From IMG/VR virus record IMGVR_UViG_3300046516_001137, positions 1 to 38,823 of that record: a DNA stretch of 38,823 nt; one strand, written 5' to 3'. The notes below the pieces were generated by a model. It ran no database searches and was not told the DNA's origin. It was given only the letters and a program-made list of their open reading frames with translations. Shown here in pieces: positions 1 through 5,778 of the stretch (positions within the stretch are counted from its first letter, which is position 1; each line of letters starts with the position of its first letter). This DNA is from a virus. A program made the position numbers and the translations under genes.

Positions 1-75
1 ATACGCTCTGGCGGCGGCTGACTTCTGATCCTCGATCATTTTCCGTCTGGCGGTCGGCGTTGGCATCGACGCCAT
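1..75 (-). CDS. 5' part of a minus-strand gene cut by the window edge
   Basis: An open frame starts with ATG at 75 on the minus strand and runs off the left edge without a stop, giving 25 residues that begin MASMPTPTARRKM. A second in-frame ATG lies at 66. The peptide is basic and resembles no family I can name. The first 75 bases otherwise hold nothing. It lies divergent to the plus-strand regulator gene, with a palindromic operator between them. It may be the beginning of the minus-strand frame seen at the right edge (38508 onward) if the element is circular, although joining the two edges directly leaves the frames out of phase. Confidence 0.4.
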   Translation of the reverse strand, partial: MASMPTPTARRKMIEDQKSAAARAY

Positions 76-86
76 CCTAGGCGAGT

Positions 87-99
87 CAATAGGTTATTG
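87..99. promoter_or_regulatory. Palindromic operator-like site, copy 1
   Basis: The sequence CAATAGGTTATTG has perfect CAATA/TATTG arms around a three-base centre. A nearly identical site, CAATAGGCTATTG, lies at 38409. Both lie upstream of minus-strand genes, this one in a divergent intergenic region, which is where a phage repressor would be expected to bind. The regulator is not known; the small protein encoded just downstream is one candidate. Confidence 0.5.
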
Positions 100-116
100 C
101 CAAGTGGGAACCGTTC

Positions 117-148
117 GTAGGCTACCCCGGTCGTCGCGCTTGACTACG
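117..148 (+). promoter_or_regulatory. Promoter-like repeated motif, copy 1
   Basis: GTAGGC, then ACCCCG, then GCGCTTGACTACG occur in order just upstream of the first plus-strand gene. The same three blocks occur at 10369-10397 before the NusG-like gene. TTGACT fits a sigma-70 -35 element, but no good -10 box is visible at the right distance in either copy, so an activator-dependent promoter or another binding site is possible. Confidence 0.4.
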
Positions 149-176
149 TAGGCGTCATCCTATTGTGTGGCGGGCC

Positions 177-383
177 ATGTGCCCCGATCCCGACCTCGCC
201 ACCGACCCGCTGCTTGAGACCGTCGAGTTGTTCCTTCGCGCCTCGGACATGAGCGCCAGTGCCTTCGGGATCGAGTGCATGGGCGATCCTGGTCTGGTCT
301 ACGAGTTGCGCCGGGGCCGCGAGCCGCGCCGGGCGACGAGGGCACGCATACGCGCGTTCATCAACGCCGCGCTGGCGGACTAG
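177..383 (+). CDS. Small HTH-like regulatory protein
   Basis: This 68-residue protein carries the pattern FLRASDMSASAFG...GDPGLVYELRRGREPR followed by RARIRAFI. It resembles small helix-turn-helix proteins common in alphaproteobacteria and their phages. They look like a Cro/repressor-type HTH in which 'S-A-x-x-F-G' starts the first helix and 'RRGREPR' follows the recognition helix. It probably binds DNA, perhaps the palindrome just upstream. ATG at 177 follows a weak GGCGGG; GTG at 165 in the same frame is an alternative. It ends two bases before the next gene, so it is probably cotranscribed with the modification-type cassette. Confidence 0.6.
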   Translation: MCPDPDLATDPLLETVELFLRASDMSASAFGIECMGDPGLVYELRRGREPRRATRARIRAFINAALAD

Positions 384-1166
384 GTGTTGCGAGTTCTCAG
401 CCTCGGCGCGGGCGTCCAGAGCACCACGTTGGCCCTGCTGGCGGAGGCGGGAAAGATCGAGCCGCCGGATTGCGCCATCTTCGCTGATACCGGGGCGGAG
501 CCTGCCGGTGTCTACGCGCATCTCGACTGGCTGGAGACGGTGCTGCCGTTCCCGGTGCGTCGCGTTGTCGCGAAGTTCGGGTACCTCGGTCCCGCGATCC
601 TGGCGGGGAGCATCGGCAAGGCGCCGTTCTTCACCAAAGACCCTGACGGCATGTTGCCGCGGTATTGTTCCAAGGAGGCGAAAGTCAGGCCGATCGCGGC
701 CACGGTGCGCGAGATGTTGGGCGTGGCTCCCGGCGCGCGTGTTCCGACCGGCGTGAACGTCGAGGTGTGGCTGGGCATATCGACGGATGAGGCCCACCGG
801 ATGAAGCCGTCCGAGAACGCGTGGATGACAAACCGCTGGCCGCTGATCGAGGCGGGGATGTCACGCCGCGACTGCCTGCGTTGGATGGAACGCGCGGGGC
901 ATCCAACGCCGGTCAAATCAGCTTGCGTGTGGTGTCCATATCACGACGATAACGCGTGGCGAACGATGAAGGCGGAACAGCCCGCCGATTTCGCCGCCGC
1001 CGTGGCGTTCGACGCCGCGATCCGCACCGGACTGCCTGGCGTGCTGGGCACGGCCTACGTCCACAGATCTCGCCAGCCGCTCGATCAGGTCGATCTCTCG
1101 ACGTGGGCGGAACGCGGGCAGGCCGATCTGTTCGGGGCCGAATGTGAGGGGATGTGCGGCACATGA
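384..1166 (+). CDS. PAPS-reductase-like PP-loop ATP pyrophosphatase
   Basis: A 260-residue phage-type member of the PAPS reductase / PP-loop superfamily, which binds ATP and adenylates a substrate. The P-loop-like SLGAGVQST is at residues 6-14, and FADTGAEP at 33-40 is the usual second block. Conserved cysteines are C95 in RYCSKEAKVRP, the pair C181/C184 in SACVWCPYH, and the C-terminal pair C254/C258 in CEGMCG. The cysteines suggest a metal or Fe-S site, as in DndC or TtcA relatives. Translation starts with GTG directly after the preceding stop. It leads a coupled chain that ends in a methyltransferase and a radical SAM enzyme. The true substrate is unknown; sulfate reduction is unlikely in a phage. 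Confidence 0.82.
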   Translation: MLRVLSLGAGVQSTTLALLAEAGKIEPPDCAIFADTGAEPAGVYAHLDWLETVLPFPVRRVVAKFGYLGPAILAGSIGKAPFFTKDPDGMLPRYCSKEAKVRPIAATVREMLGVAPGARVPTGVNVEVWLGISTDEAHRMKPSENAWMTNRWPLIEAGMSRRDCLRWMERAGHPTPVKSACVWCPYHDDNAWRTMKAEQPADFAAAVAFDAAIRTGLPGVLGTAYVHRSRQPLDQVDLSTWAERGQADLFGAECEGMCGT

Positions 1167-1345
1167 CCCCGCGCGACTTCATCCCGATTTCCGAGGCGGT
1201 GGCCCGCGTCGTCGGGCGCGTCATGCGCCGGCAGCGGGAACGACAGGAATTCAATGACGCCGATCTGGCGGCGAAATTCCCCGTCGCTGACCCGGAAGAC
1301 GCTGAAATGGCAAGGGAATTCGCCGAGCCGGAGATCGGGGCGTGA
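1163..1345 (+). CDS. Small hypothetical protein
   Basis: A 60-residue protein starting at ATG 1163, which overlaps the stop of the PP-loop gene as ATGA. GTG at 1154 is an in-frame alternative. The first half is basic (VVGRVMRRQRERQEFNDADL) and the second half acidic. I recognise no family. The overlaps at both ends suggest translational coupling with its neighbours, so it may be a small partner of the cassette enzymes. Confidence 0.5.
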   Translation: MTPRDFIPISEAVARVVGRVMRRQRERQEFNDADLAAKFPVADPEDAEMAREFAEPEIGA

Positions 1346-1428
1346 GCCACCTGCCGCTCGCCGCTCGCGCCGTCGCCGCCGCCGTGGTCGGCGTGTGGAT
1401 CTGGGCGATCTGGGCGCTGGTCCAGTGA
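1342..1428 (+). CDS. 28-residue single-pass membrane peptide
   Basis: A very short frame from GTG 1342 to TGA 1428 fits exactly between its neighbours, with a GTGA overlap at each end. The peptide is basic at the start and then has one hydrophobic run, AVAAAVVGVWIWAIWALV, long enough to cross a membrane once. The precise double overlap is what supports it as real. Its role is unknown; a small membrane peptide in an early phage cassette could act on the host envelope or on an enzyme partner. Confidence 0.45.
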   Translation: MSHLPLAARAVAAAVVGVWIWAIWALVQ

Positions 1429-2150
1429 GGGCGCGCAAGCCACTGGCCATCGACCTGTTCTGCGGGCTTGGCGGCTGGACCGAGGGGCTGCTGGCCGAGG
1501 GTTATTCGGTCGTCGGCTTCGATATCGAGGCGCACCAATACGGCGAGCACCGTTACCCGGCCCAGCTTGTCATCCAGGACGTGCTGACGCTGCACGGCAG
1601 CCAGTTCCGCGATGCCGCCCTGATCGTCGCCTCGCCGCCGTGCCAGGCGTACAGCTACCGCGCCATGCCGTGGTCACGCGCCAAGGCGCTGCCGCCGCCC
1701 GACAACTCGCTGTTCGAAGCCTGCTTCCGCATTCAGCGCGAGGCGATCGAGGCGGCTGGGCATCACATTCCGCTCATCGTGGAGAACGTGCGCGGCGCGC
1801 AGAAGTGGGTCAGGCGCGCTCGTTGGAACTTCGGATCGTTCTACCTGTGGGGCGACGTGCCGGCGCTGATGCCGATGCGCTTCCGCTCCGAGCACAACAA
1901 GCTGCCGCCCGCCATCAACGACGCGATCAGAAACGGGCAGTCACCAGCCCGATGGACCAATCCGGCCGAGCATTATTTCGGACCCATCGTTGATGACGGC
2001 GTCAAGATGGGCGGGACATGGTGGCACGACACCACGAACAACATCGTGCGGCGGTGCGGATCGAAGTCATCCGCTCGCAAAGCCGCCTCGGCCATGATCG
2101 CGAAGATCCCGCTCCCGCTCTCGCGGCACATCGCGGCGGTGTTCAGATGA
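1425..2150 (+). CDS. C5-cytosine DNA methyltransferase, compact
   Basis: A 241-residue Dcm-type enzyme that transfers a methyl group from SAM to carbon 5 of cytosine. Motif I is DLFCGLGGWTEGL (residues 10-22), motif IV is SPPCQ (70-74, catalytic C73), and motif VI is ENV (120-122). The C-terminal IPLPLSRHIAAVF resembles motif X. It is shorter than most family members, so the target recognition part is small and specificity cannot be read. GTG at 1425 is chosen because it overlaps the preceding stop as GTGA; an upstream extension would run antiparallel to family expectation. It probably protects phage DNA from restriction or prepares cytosine for further change. Confidence 0.88.
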   Translation: MRARKPLAIDLFCGLGGWTEGLLAEGYSVVGFDIEAHQYGEHRYPAQLVIQDVLTLHGSQFRDAALIVASPPCQAYSYRAMPWSRAKALPPPDNSLFEACFRIQREAIEAAGHHIPLIVENVRGAQKWVRRARWNFGSFYLWGDVPALMPMRFRSEHNKLPPAINDAIRNGQSPARWTNPAEHYFGPIVDDGVKMGGTWWHDTTNNIVRRCGSKSSARKAASAMIAKIPLPLSRHIAAVFR

Positions 2151-2302
2151 GAAGAGTTTCGGAATTGGCGCCAACGGTCCCCCGGCGCCGATCGCGTAAC
2201 GGCGGCGCGATGCCCGCCGACGTGCCGTGCGTACAATGCGATTGTGTTCATCAGACTCCCCGGCGCCGCGCGACATCCTCCCCAGGCGCCGGGGTCTTTT
2301 GA
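2147..2302 (+). CDS. Possible 51-residue leader or small protein
   Basis: ATG at 2147 overlaps the methyltransferase stop as ATGA, and the frame ends at TGA 2302, which overlaps the ATG of the radical SAM gene. The predicted protein is rich in Arg and Pro and contains CVQCDC, which could be a metal knuckle. The same DNA folds into strong GC hairpins, so the frame could be a leader peptide or could be accidental. Both junctions argue for translation, and the odd composition argues against a folded protein. Confidence 0.35.
   Translation: MRRVSELAPTVPRRRSRNGGAMPADVPCVQCDCVHQTPRRRATSSPGAGVF
2258..2300 (+). terminator. Terminator-like hairpin before the radical SAM gene
   Basis: CCCCGGCGCC (2258-2267) and GGCGCCGGGG (2285-2294) form a perfect ten-pair all-GC stem with a 17-base loop, followed at once by TCTTTT. 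This is the form of a Rho-independent terminator. A second copy of the left arm lies at 2180-2189 and could compete for the same right arm, and a palindrome TTGGCGCCAA lies at 2165-2174. The hairpin ends one base before the ATG of the next gene, so it could also hide that start codon. Confidence 0.6.
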
Positions 2303-3294
2303 TGCGTATCCGCCTCACCCAGATCGACGGCAGCCTGCCGAATCTCGCGCTAATGAAACTGGCGCACTGGCACAAGGCGCGCGGCGACGAAGTGACGTTC
2401 ACGCACCAGGCCGAGCGCGATCTGTTCGAGGGTGATTACGATCGCGTCTACGGCTCGGCCATCTTTAAGTTCAGCAGCCCGAAGATCGCCCGTTTCCTGG
2501 CCGCGTGGCCGGACGCGATCCTGGGCGGCACCGGCACGGCCAGCCAACGCACGGTCGAGGATGAGATCGGGCCATACGAGCATTACGACTATTCACTGTA
2601 TCCCGCATTCGAGCCGTCCATCGGCTTCACGCAACGCGGATGCCGACTGTCGTGCAAATTCTGCGTGGTGCCCGCGAAAGAGGGCAAGGCGCGCTCGACC
2701 AATCGCATCGCTGAGATATGGCGCGGCGCCGGGCACCCAAAGAAGCTGCATTTGCTGGACAATGATTTCTTCGGCGCCCCGGAATGGCGTGATCGCATCG
2801 CCGAGATCCGCGATGGCGAATTCCGGGTCTGCCTGAACCAGGGGATCAACGTGCGCCACCTGTCGCCGGAAGCAGCCGAGGCGCTGGCGACGGTCGAGTA
2901 TCGCGACGACAGGTTTTCCGAGCGACGGCTTTACACGGCATGGGACAACCTCAAGGACGAGAGGGTGTTCTTCCGGGGCGTTGCCATGCTGGAGGCGGCC
3001 GGCGTGCCCGCCCGGCATCTGCGCGCTTACATGCTGGTGGGCTGGGACAAGAACGAGACCTGGGAGCGCATCCACCATCGTTTCGAGCGGATGGTGGAGC
3101 GCGGCATTGAGCCATTTCCCATGGTTTTCGATTGCCGCGCCACCGATCCGGCCCGCTATCGGGGCCTGAAACAATTCCAGCGATGGGCCATCACCGGACT
3201 TTACCGGGCGGTGCCGTTTTCCCAGTACGACGCCAACGCCAAACGCGAGCGGTATCCCGACACAAGGCAGATTGAACTGGCGACCGCGTCGTGA
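2302..3294 (+). CDS. Phage radical SAM protein
   Basis: A 330-residue radical SAM enzyme, with the 4Fe-4S motif CxxxCxxC at C114, C118 and C121 (GCRLSCKFC). The first hundred residues (TQIDGSLPNLALMKL...VYGSAIFKFS...GGTGT) resemble the cobalamin-binding-like N-terminal domain of MiaB-type and B12-type radical SAM proteins, but without the DxHxxG cobalamin motif. Relatives occur in other phages without a proven function. The start at ATG 2302 overlaps the previous stop as TGATG. It is coupled to a cytosine methyltransferase and a PP-loop enzyme, so nucleic acid modification is the most natural guess. The next frame begins with GTGA at its stop. Confidence 0.82.
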   Translation: MRIRLTQIDGSLPNLALMKLAHWHKARGDEVTFTHQAERDLFEGDYDRVYGSAIFKFSSPKIARFLAAWPDAILGGTGTASQRTVEDEIGPYEHYDYSLYPAFEPSIGFTQRGCRLSCKFCVVPAKEGKARSTNRIAEIWRGAGHPKKLHLLDNDFFGAPEWRDRIAEIRDGEFRVCLNQGINVRHLSPEAAEALATVEYRDDRFSERRLYTAWDNLKDERVFFRGVAMLEAAGVPARHLRAYMLVGWDKNETWERIHHRFERMVERGIEPFPMVFDCRATDPARYRGLKQFQRWAITGLYRAVPFSQYDANAKRERYPDTRQIELATAS

Positions 3295-3356
3295 GCGGCG
3301 GCGGCACGGCGCACTGGTCAGCCGCCACGCCCGATCGGGTGGTGACGATGCCGCGT
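3291..3356 (+). pseudogene. Possible gene start cut off by the HNH insertion
   Basis: GTG at 3291 overlaps the radical SAM stop as GTGA, the usual junction in this genome. The frame reads MSGGGTAHWSAATPDRVVTM and then runs antisense through the whole HNH gene. The short GC-rich start therefore looks like the beginning of a gene that lost its body when the endonuclease was inserted, or just a chance overlap. Confidence 0.2.
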
Positions 3357-3971
3357 TCAGAGCAGCAGCCCGTGTTGTTGGACCCACGATATGGAATCCT
3401 TGGAACCCTTGCTGAGGTTGCACGGCTTGCACAACAACTGGATATTACGAATGTAATTCGATCCGCCGCTTATCAGCGGGATTATATGGTCGCGGTGATA
3501 CTTGTCCCCGAGTTTCTTGCGGCAGGCGGTGTTGGCGCATTTGCCTTTCTGCCTGATCAGGAGGTCCCTGATTTCCGCGAGCGTGTGCTTGCCTTCTGCT
3601 TTTTTCCGCCTCGCTCTACGATTGGCCGTGTTCGCTCTCGTGTAGTCCTTGTTTCTGGCAGTCCATGCGGCGTTATGTTTTCTGACCCGCTCAGGGTTCT
3701 GTTTTGCCCACTCCGCGACGCGTGTTTTTTCACGTTCTGGATTAGCTTTTGCCCAGGCAAGGGTTTTCTTGATGGACTCTTCACGAGTTTGGGAATACGC
3801 GCGACGGCGGTGAATAAGGCTGCATTCTTTGCAGATCATTGTTTTGACAAATCGCTCTGCCACGTGCCCGTGGATGCAGGGTATTCCTGTGAAATACCGC
3901 TTCCGCCCATCGTCACGAGCGTCTTCTCGTGTGACAAGCGGGCCAATAAAAGGCAAACTGGTGAAAGCCAT
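3357..3971 (-). CDS. HNH endonuclease (free-standing homing type)
   Basis: A 204-residue minus-strand protein with a C-terminal HNH nuclease domain: a CANTAC cysteine pair, then KYHRDHIIPLISGG, NIQLLCKPCN. An N-terminal zinc-finger-like segment (GIPCIHGH...MICKECS) and a basic middle with repeated KANPE/KQNPE-like units resemble phage HNH proteins with DNA-binding repeats. The start at 3971 is favoured by AGGAG eight bases upstream; an in-frame ATG at 4028 lacks this. A minus-strand promoter-like TATTAT lies upstream. It is inverted relative to all neighbours and is richer in A/T at third positions, as expected of a mobile endonuclease gene. Confidence 0.85.
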   Translation of the reverse strand: MAFTSLPFIGPLVTREDARDDGRKRYFTGIPCIHGHVAERFVKTMICKECSLIHRRRAYSQTREESIKKTLAWAKANPEREKTRVAEWAKQNPERVRKHNAAWTARNKDYTRANTANRRARRKKAEGKHTLAEIRDLLIRQKGKCANTACRKKLGDKYHRDHIIPLISGGSNYIRNIQLLCKPCNLSKGSKDSISWVQQHGLLL

Positions 3972-4084
3972 TCGGGTGCTCCTATCGCTCGAAAGGTCAG
4001 AGGCGTGGTGGCGCTGGAACGCTGCCATGCCTCGTCATTTTACATAGATAATACGGCGACCGCAACGGTGAATGAGGCTTCACC

Positions 4085-4567
4085 ATGAGCGATCAACCAG
4101 CGGTGGTCATCAACTTTCCGCGCCCGCCGTCCGCCAACCGAATGTTTCTGCGTCAGATGACACGCCGAGGCCACCGCGACCTCACGCCCGAATACAAGGC
4201 GTGGCGCGACACGGCTGGGTGGGCCGTCAAGATGCAAATCGTCGGCCTCGAAACAATCACCAGCAAGTTCAACATCGTGGTCGAGGTGCCGCTGTCGTCA
4301 CGCGTCGATCTCGATAACAACCTAAAACCAATCCTCGATCTGGCTCAGAACATGGGGATCATTTCCAACGACCGGAATTGCGTCGGGATCTCCATCACAC
4401 CCACTGCGCGCGAGGACGTGATGGTGGCGATCTGGTGCCTGCCGGAGATGGGCGCGGTGCGGAAGGCGGCGACGCCACGGGGGGCCAAGGGGGCGGATGG
4501 GCGGCGGGACATCTCGCGGCGGGCGGTCAAGATGCGGCCGGGCCTGACGTGGAAGATGCCGGCGTGA
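4085..4567 (+). CDS. rusA: RusA-family Holliday junction resolvase
   Basis: A 160-residue protein of the RusA family, which cuts Holliday junctions made during phage recombination and replication. The family signature is clear: FPRPPSANRMF near the start, and SRVDLDNNLKPILDLAQNMGIISND, which carries the acidic metal-binding residues. The C-terminal tail (ATPRGAKGADGRR...) is low in complexity and longer than in the E. coli protein. GAATGAGG before ATG 4085 can serve as ribosome site. It belongs with RecT and the D5 helicase downstream. The next frame starts with a GTGA overlap at its stop. Confidence 0.85.
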   Translation: MSDQPAVVINFPRPPSANRMFLRQMTRRGHRDLTPEYKAWRDTAGWAVKMQIVGLETITSKFNIVVEVPLSSRVDLDNNLKPILDLAQNMGIISNDRNCVGISITPTAREDVMVAIWCLPEMGAVRKAATPRGAKGADGRRDISRRAVKMRPGLTWKMPA

Positions 4568-4959
4568 GCGCGCAACTGGAATTGTTCTGGGACTGCTCTG
4601 CAAACGGAAACGCCGGCCAGAATCACCTGACCGGCGCAACCGTGGGAGTACGCAACCCCGCTGTTCATGCTATACCAGCGGAGCGAACGGAGGCCCGCGA
4701 GAGCGGGTACCGCTCTCGTTCTCCGGTGGGGCCACAAACGGGTCAGGATCGTATTCGCGATCCGTCTGTAGCCCGCCGGAGGCTGGTGGGGTGTGGAAAG
4801 CATCCCACCGGTCTTCAGGTTAGCACAAACACAAATCCGCCGCCAACACGGCCATTCGACTTCGCGGCCGCCATCCGCGACGACCCGCGCGCCGTGCCGA
4901 TGCCCGACGTGCCGGTGCCGGAGTGGCTCAGGCTGCCGATTGACGAGGATCGGACGTGA
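4564..4959 (+). CDS. Hypothetical protein overlapping a hairpin block
   Basis: GTG at 4564 overlaps the RusA stop as GTGA and the frame runs 131 residues. The two ends look like protein (SAQLELFWDCSA and FDFAAAIRDDPRAVPM...PVPEWLRLPID). The middle (about residues 17-85) is unlike protein and coincides with four strong hairpins. The 3' end overlaps the end of the convergent GIY-YIG gene. Either this is one odd protein, or a gene with a structured element inserted in frame. No family recognised. Confidence 0.35.
   Translation: MSAQLELFWDCSANGNAGQNHLTGATVGVRNPAVHAIPAERTEARESGYRSRSPVGPQTGQDRIRDPSVARRRLVGCGKHPTGLQVSTNTNPPPTRPFDFAAAIRDDPRAVPMPDVPVPEWLRLPIDEDRT
4611..4816 (+). ncRNA. Candidate structured RNA (four consecutive hairpins)
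   Basis: Four helices follow one another. CGCCGG 4611-4616 pairs with CCGGCG 4631-4636. CGAGAGCGG 4698-4706 pairs with CCGCTCTCG 4710-4718 around a three-base loop, with outer CGGAG/CTCCG pairs at 4688-4692 and 4721-4725. GGATCG 4746-4751 pairs with CGATCC 4758-4763. Bases 4778-4790 pair with 4804-4816 over 13 pairs, three of them G-U. The G-U pairs hold only for plus-strand RNA, which favours an RNA element over a DNA palindrome. I do not recognise the family. Confidence 0.4.
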
Positions 4960-5482
4960 TGTCGTCATCAGGGTATATGCTGACGGGTGGTTCTCCCCGC
5001 TCGAGGGCGGCGATTTCGCACGCCATCAAATACTGGATCCAGTTGGTCAGAGACCGGTCCTCCGCCTTTGCAGCCAGCTTGGCCTGGTCGCGCAGTGCGG
5101 TGTCAATTCGCATCGTGAAAACGACCGGTGCCGCAGCCGAACGCCTGCCCGGTTTCTTGCGTACCTTTTTCTCCCTGGGCGGAAGAGGCATGAACGGCGC
5201 CGCCGTGATGTCAAGTGTATTTATGACGATCTCGATTTCTTTTACCGCATCTTCCTCCGTCATCCTGAACAGTTCGTTCTTGTGATGGAAAGCCGCCAAC
5301 CTCCGATGGACCATCCTTTCCACAAATTCGGCCTGGCGTCTCGGCATTCCCCATGCCTGATAGAACCCGGTAATAATCGGATACTGTTTTTTCACCCCAA
5401 TCATGCGGATCAAAGGATCGTCGGCAATCCCAATCTTCACGATGCCGACTTCCGAGGTCATGATGTAGACGTATCGGGTTAC
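4928..5482 (-). CDS. GIY-YIG / T5orf172-type protein with C-terminal RHH-like domain
   Basis: The minus-strand frame has RYVYIMTSEVGIVKIGIADDP...R, then AEFVERMVHRRL, the pattern of T5orf172 domains, which are GIY-YIG-like nucleases of phages. After a basic linker (REKKVRKKPGRR) comes VVFTMRIDTALRDQAKLAAKAEDRS, a ribbon-helix-helix-like DNA-binding end. The expected start, just before TRYVYIM, reads GTA at 5482, overlapping the stop of the upstream gene as GTAA. The first usable ATG is 5461, inside the first strand of the domain, and another in-frame ATG lies at 5563 inside the upstream gene. Translation may therefore be damaged. It is convergent with and overlaps the gene at 4564. Confidence 0.65.
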   Translation of the reverse strand, partial: VTRYVYIMTSEVGIVKIGIADDPLIRMIGVKKQYPIITGFYQAWGMPRRQAEFVERMVHRRLAAFHHKNELFRMTEEDAVKEIEIVINTLDITAAPFMPLPPREKKVRKKPGRRSAAAPVVFTMRIDTALRDQAKLAAKAEDRSLTNWIQYLMACEIAALERGEPPVSIYPDDDITSDPRQSAA

Positions 5483-5667
5483 CGCTCCTCGCGGAACACC
5501 TGCTCCATCTTCTCTCGGATCGCCTTCGACTGGTTCGGCAGGTCCGGCTTCTTCGCCCGCCATTCGTTCAGGCGGCGCAGGAATCCCTCGGACACGACCA
5601 GCTGCAGCCGCTTCTCCAAGGGCTCCCAGGGGATCTCCGGCGCCGATTCGGGTGCTGTTTCGCTCAT
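5479..5667 (-). CDS. Small ribbon-helix-helix-like DNA-binding protein
   Basis: A 62-residue protein. The core EKRLQLVVSEGFLRRLNEWRAKKPDLPNQSKAIREKMEQVF fits a strand followed by two helices, as in Arc/MetJ-type repressors. ATG at 5667 is preceded by GAGG six bases upstream; an ATG four codons earlier (5679) has no such site. It is divergent to the Gp157 gene, with an inverted repeat over the promoter between them, so autorepression and control of the recombination operon is a reasonable inference. Its stop overlaps the GIY-YIG frame. Confidence 0.6.
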   Translation of the reverse strand: MSETAPESAPEIPWEPLEKRLQLVVSEGFLRRLNEWRAKKPDLPNQSKAIREKMEQVFREER

Positions 5668-5704
5668 TTTCCGCCTCATTCATCGCCATCTAGCCATTCT
5701 GCCG

Positions 5705-5753
5705 TTGACATTCAACATGGTGCTATTACACATAGGGATGCTACATATGTGTA
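5705..5753 (+). promoter_or_regulatory. Promoter with inverted-repeat operator before Gp157
   Basis: A perfect -35 TTGACA lies at 5705-5710, and TACACA 16 bases later could act as a weak -10. TACACATA (5727-5734) and TATGTGTA (5746-5753) form a perfect inverted repeat over the -10 region. AGGGAT and ATCCCT add a second overlapping pair. This is the shape of a repressed early promoter; the divergently encoded RHH-like protein is the obvious candidate repressor. Confidence 0.5.
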
Positions 5754-5778
5754 TCCCTGATTGTCAAGGAGTAACCCC

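Noticed and set aside
3291-4088. A 265-codon plus-strand frame
   Set aside because: Almost all of it is antisense to the well-supported HNH gene on the minus strand.
4688-4725. tRNA gene
   Set aside because: The strong hairpin cannot be placed in a cloverleaf; no T-loop TTCnA or anticodon arm follows at the right distance.
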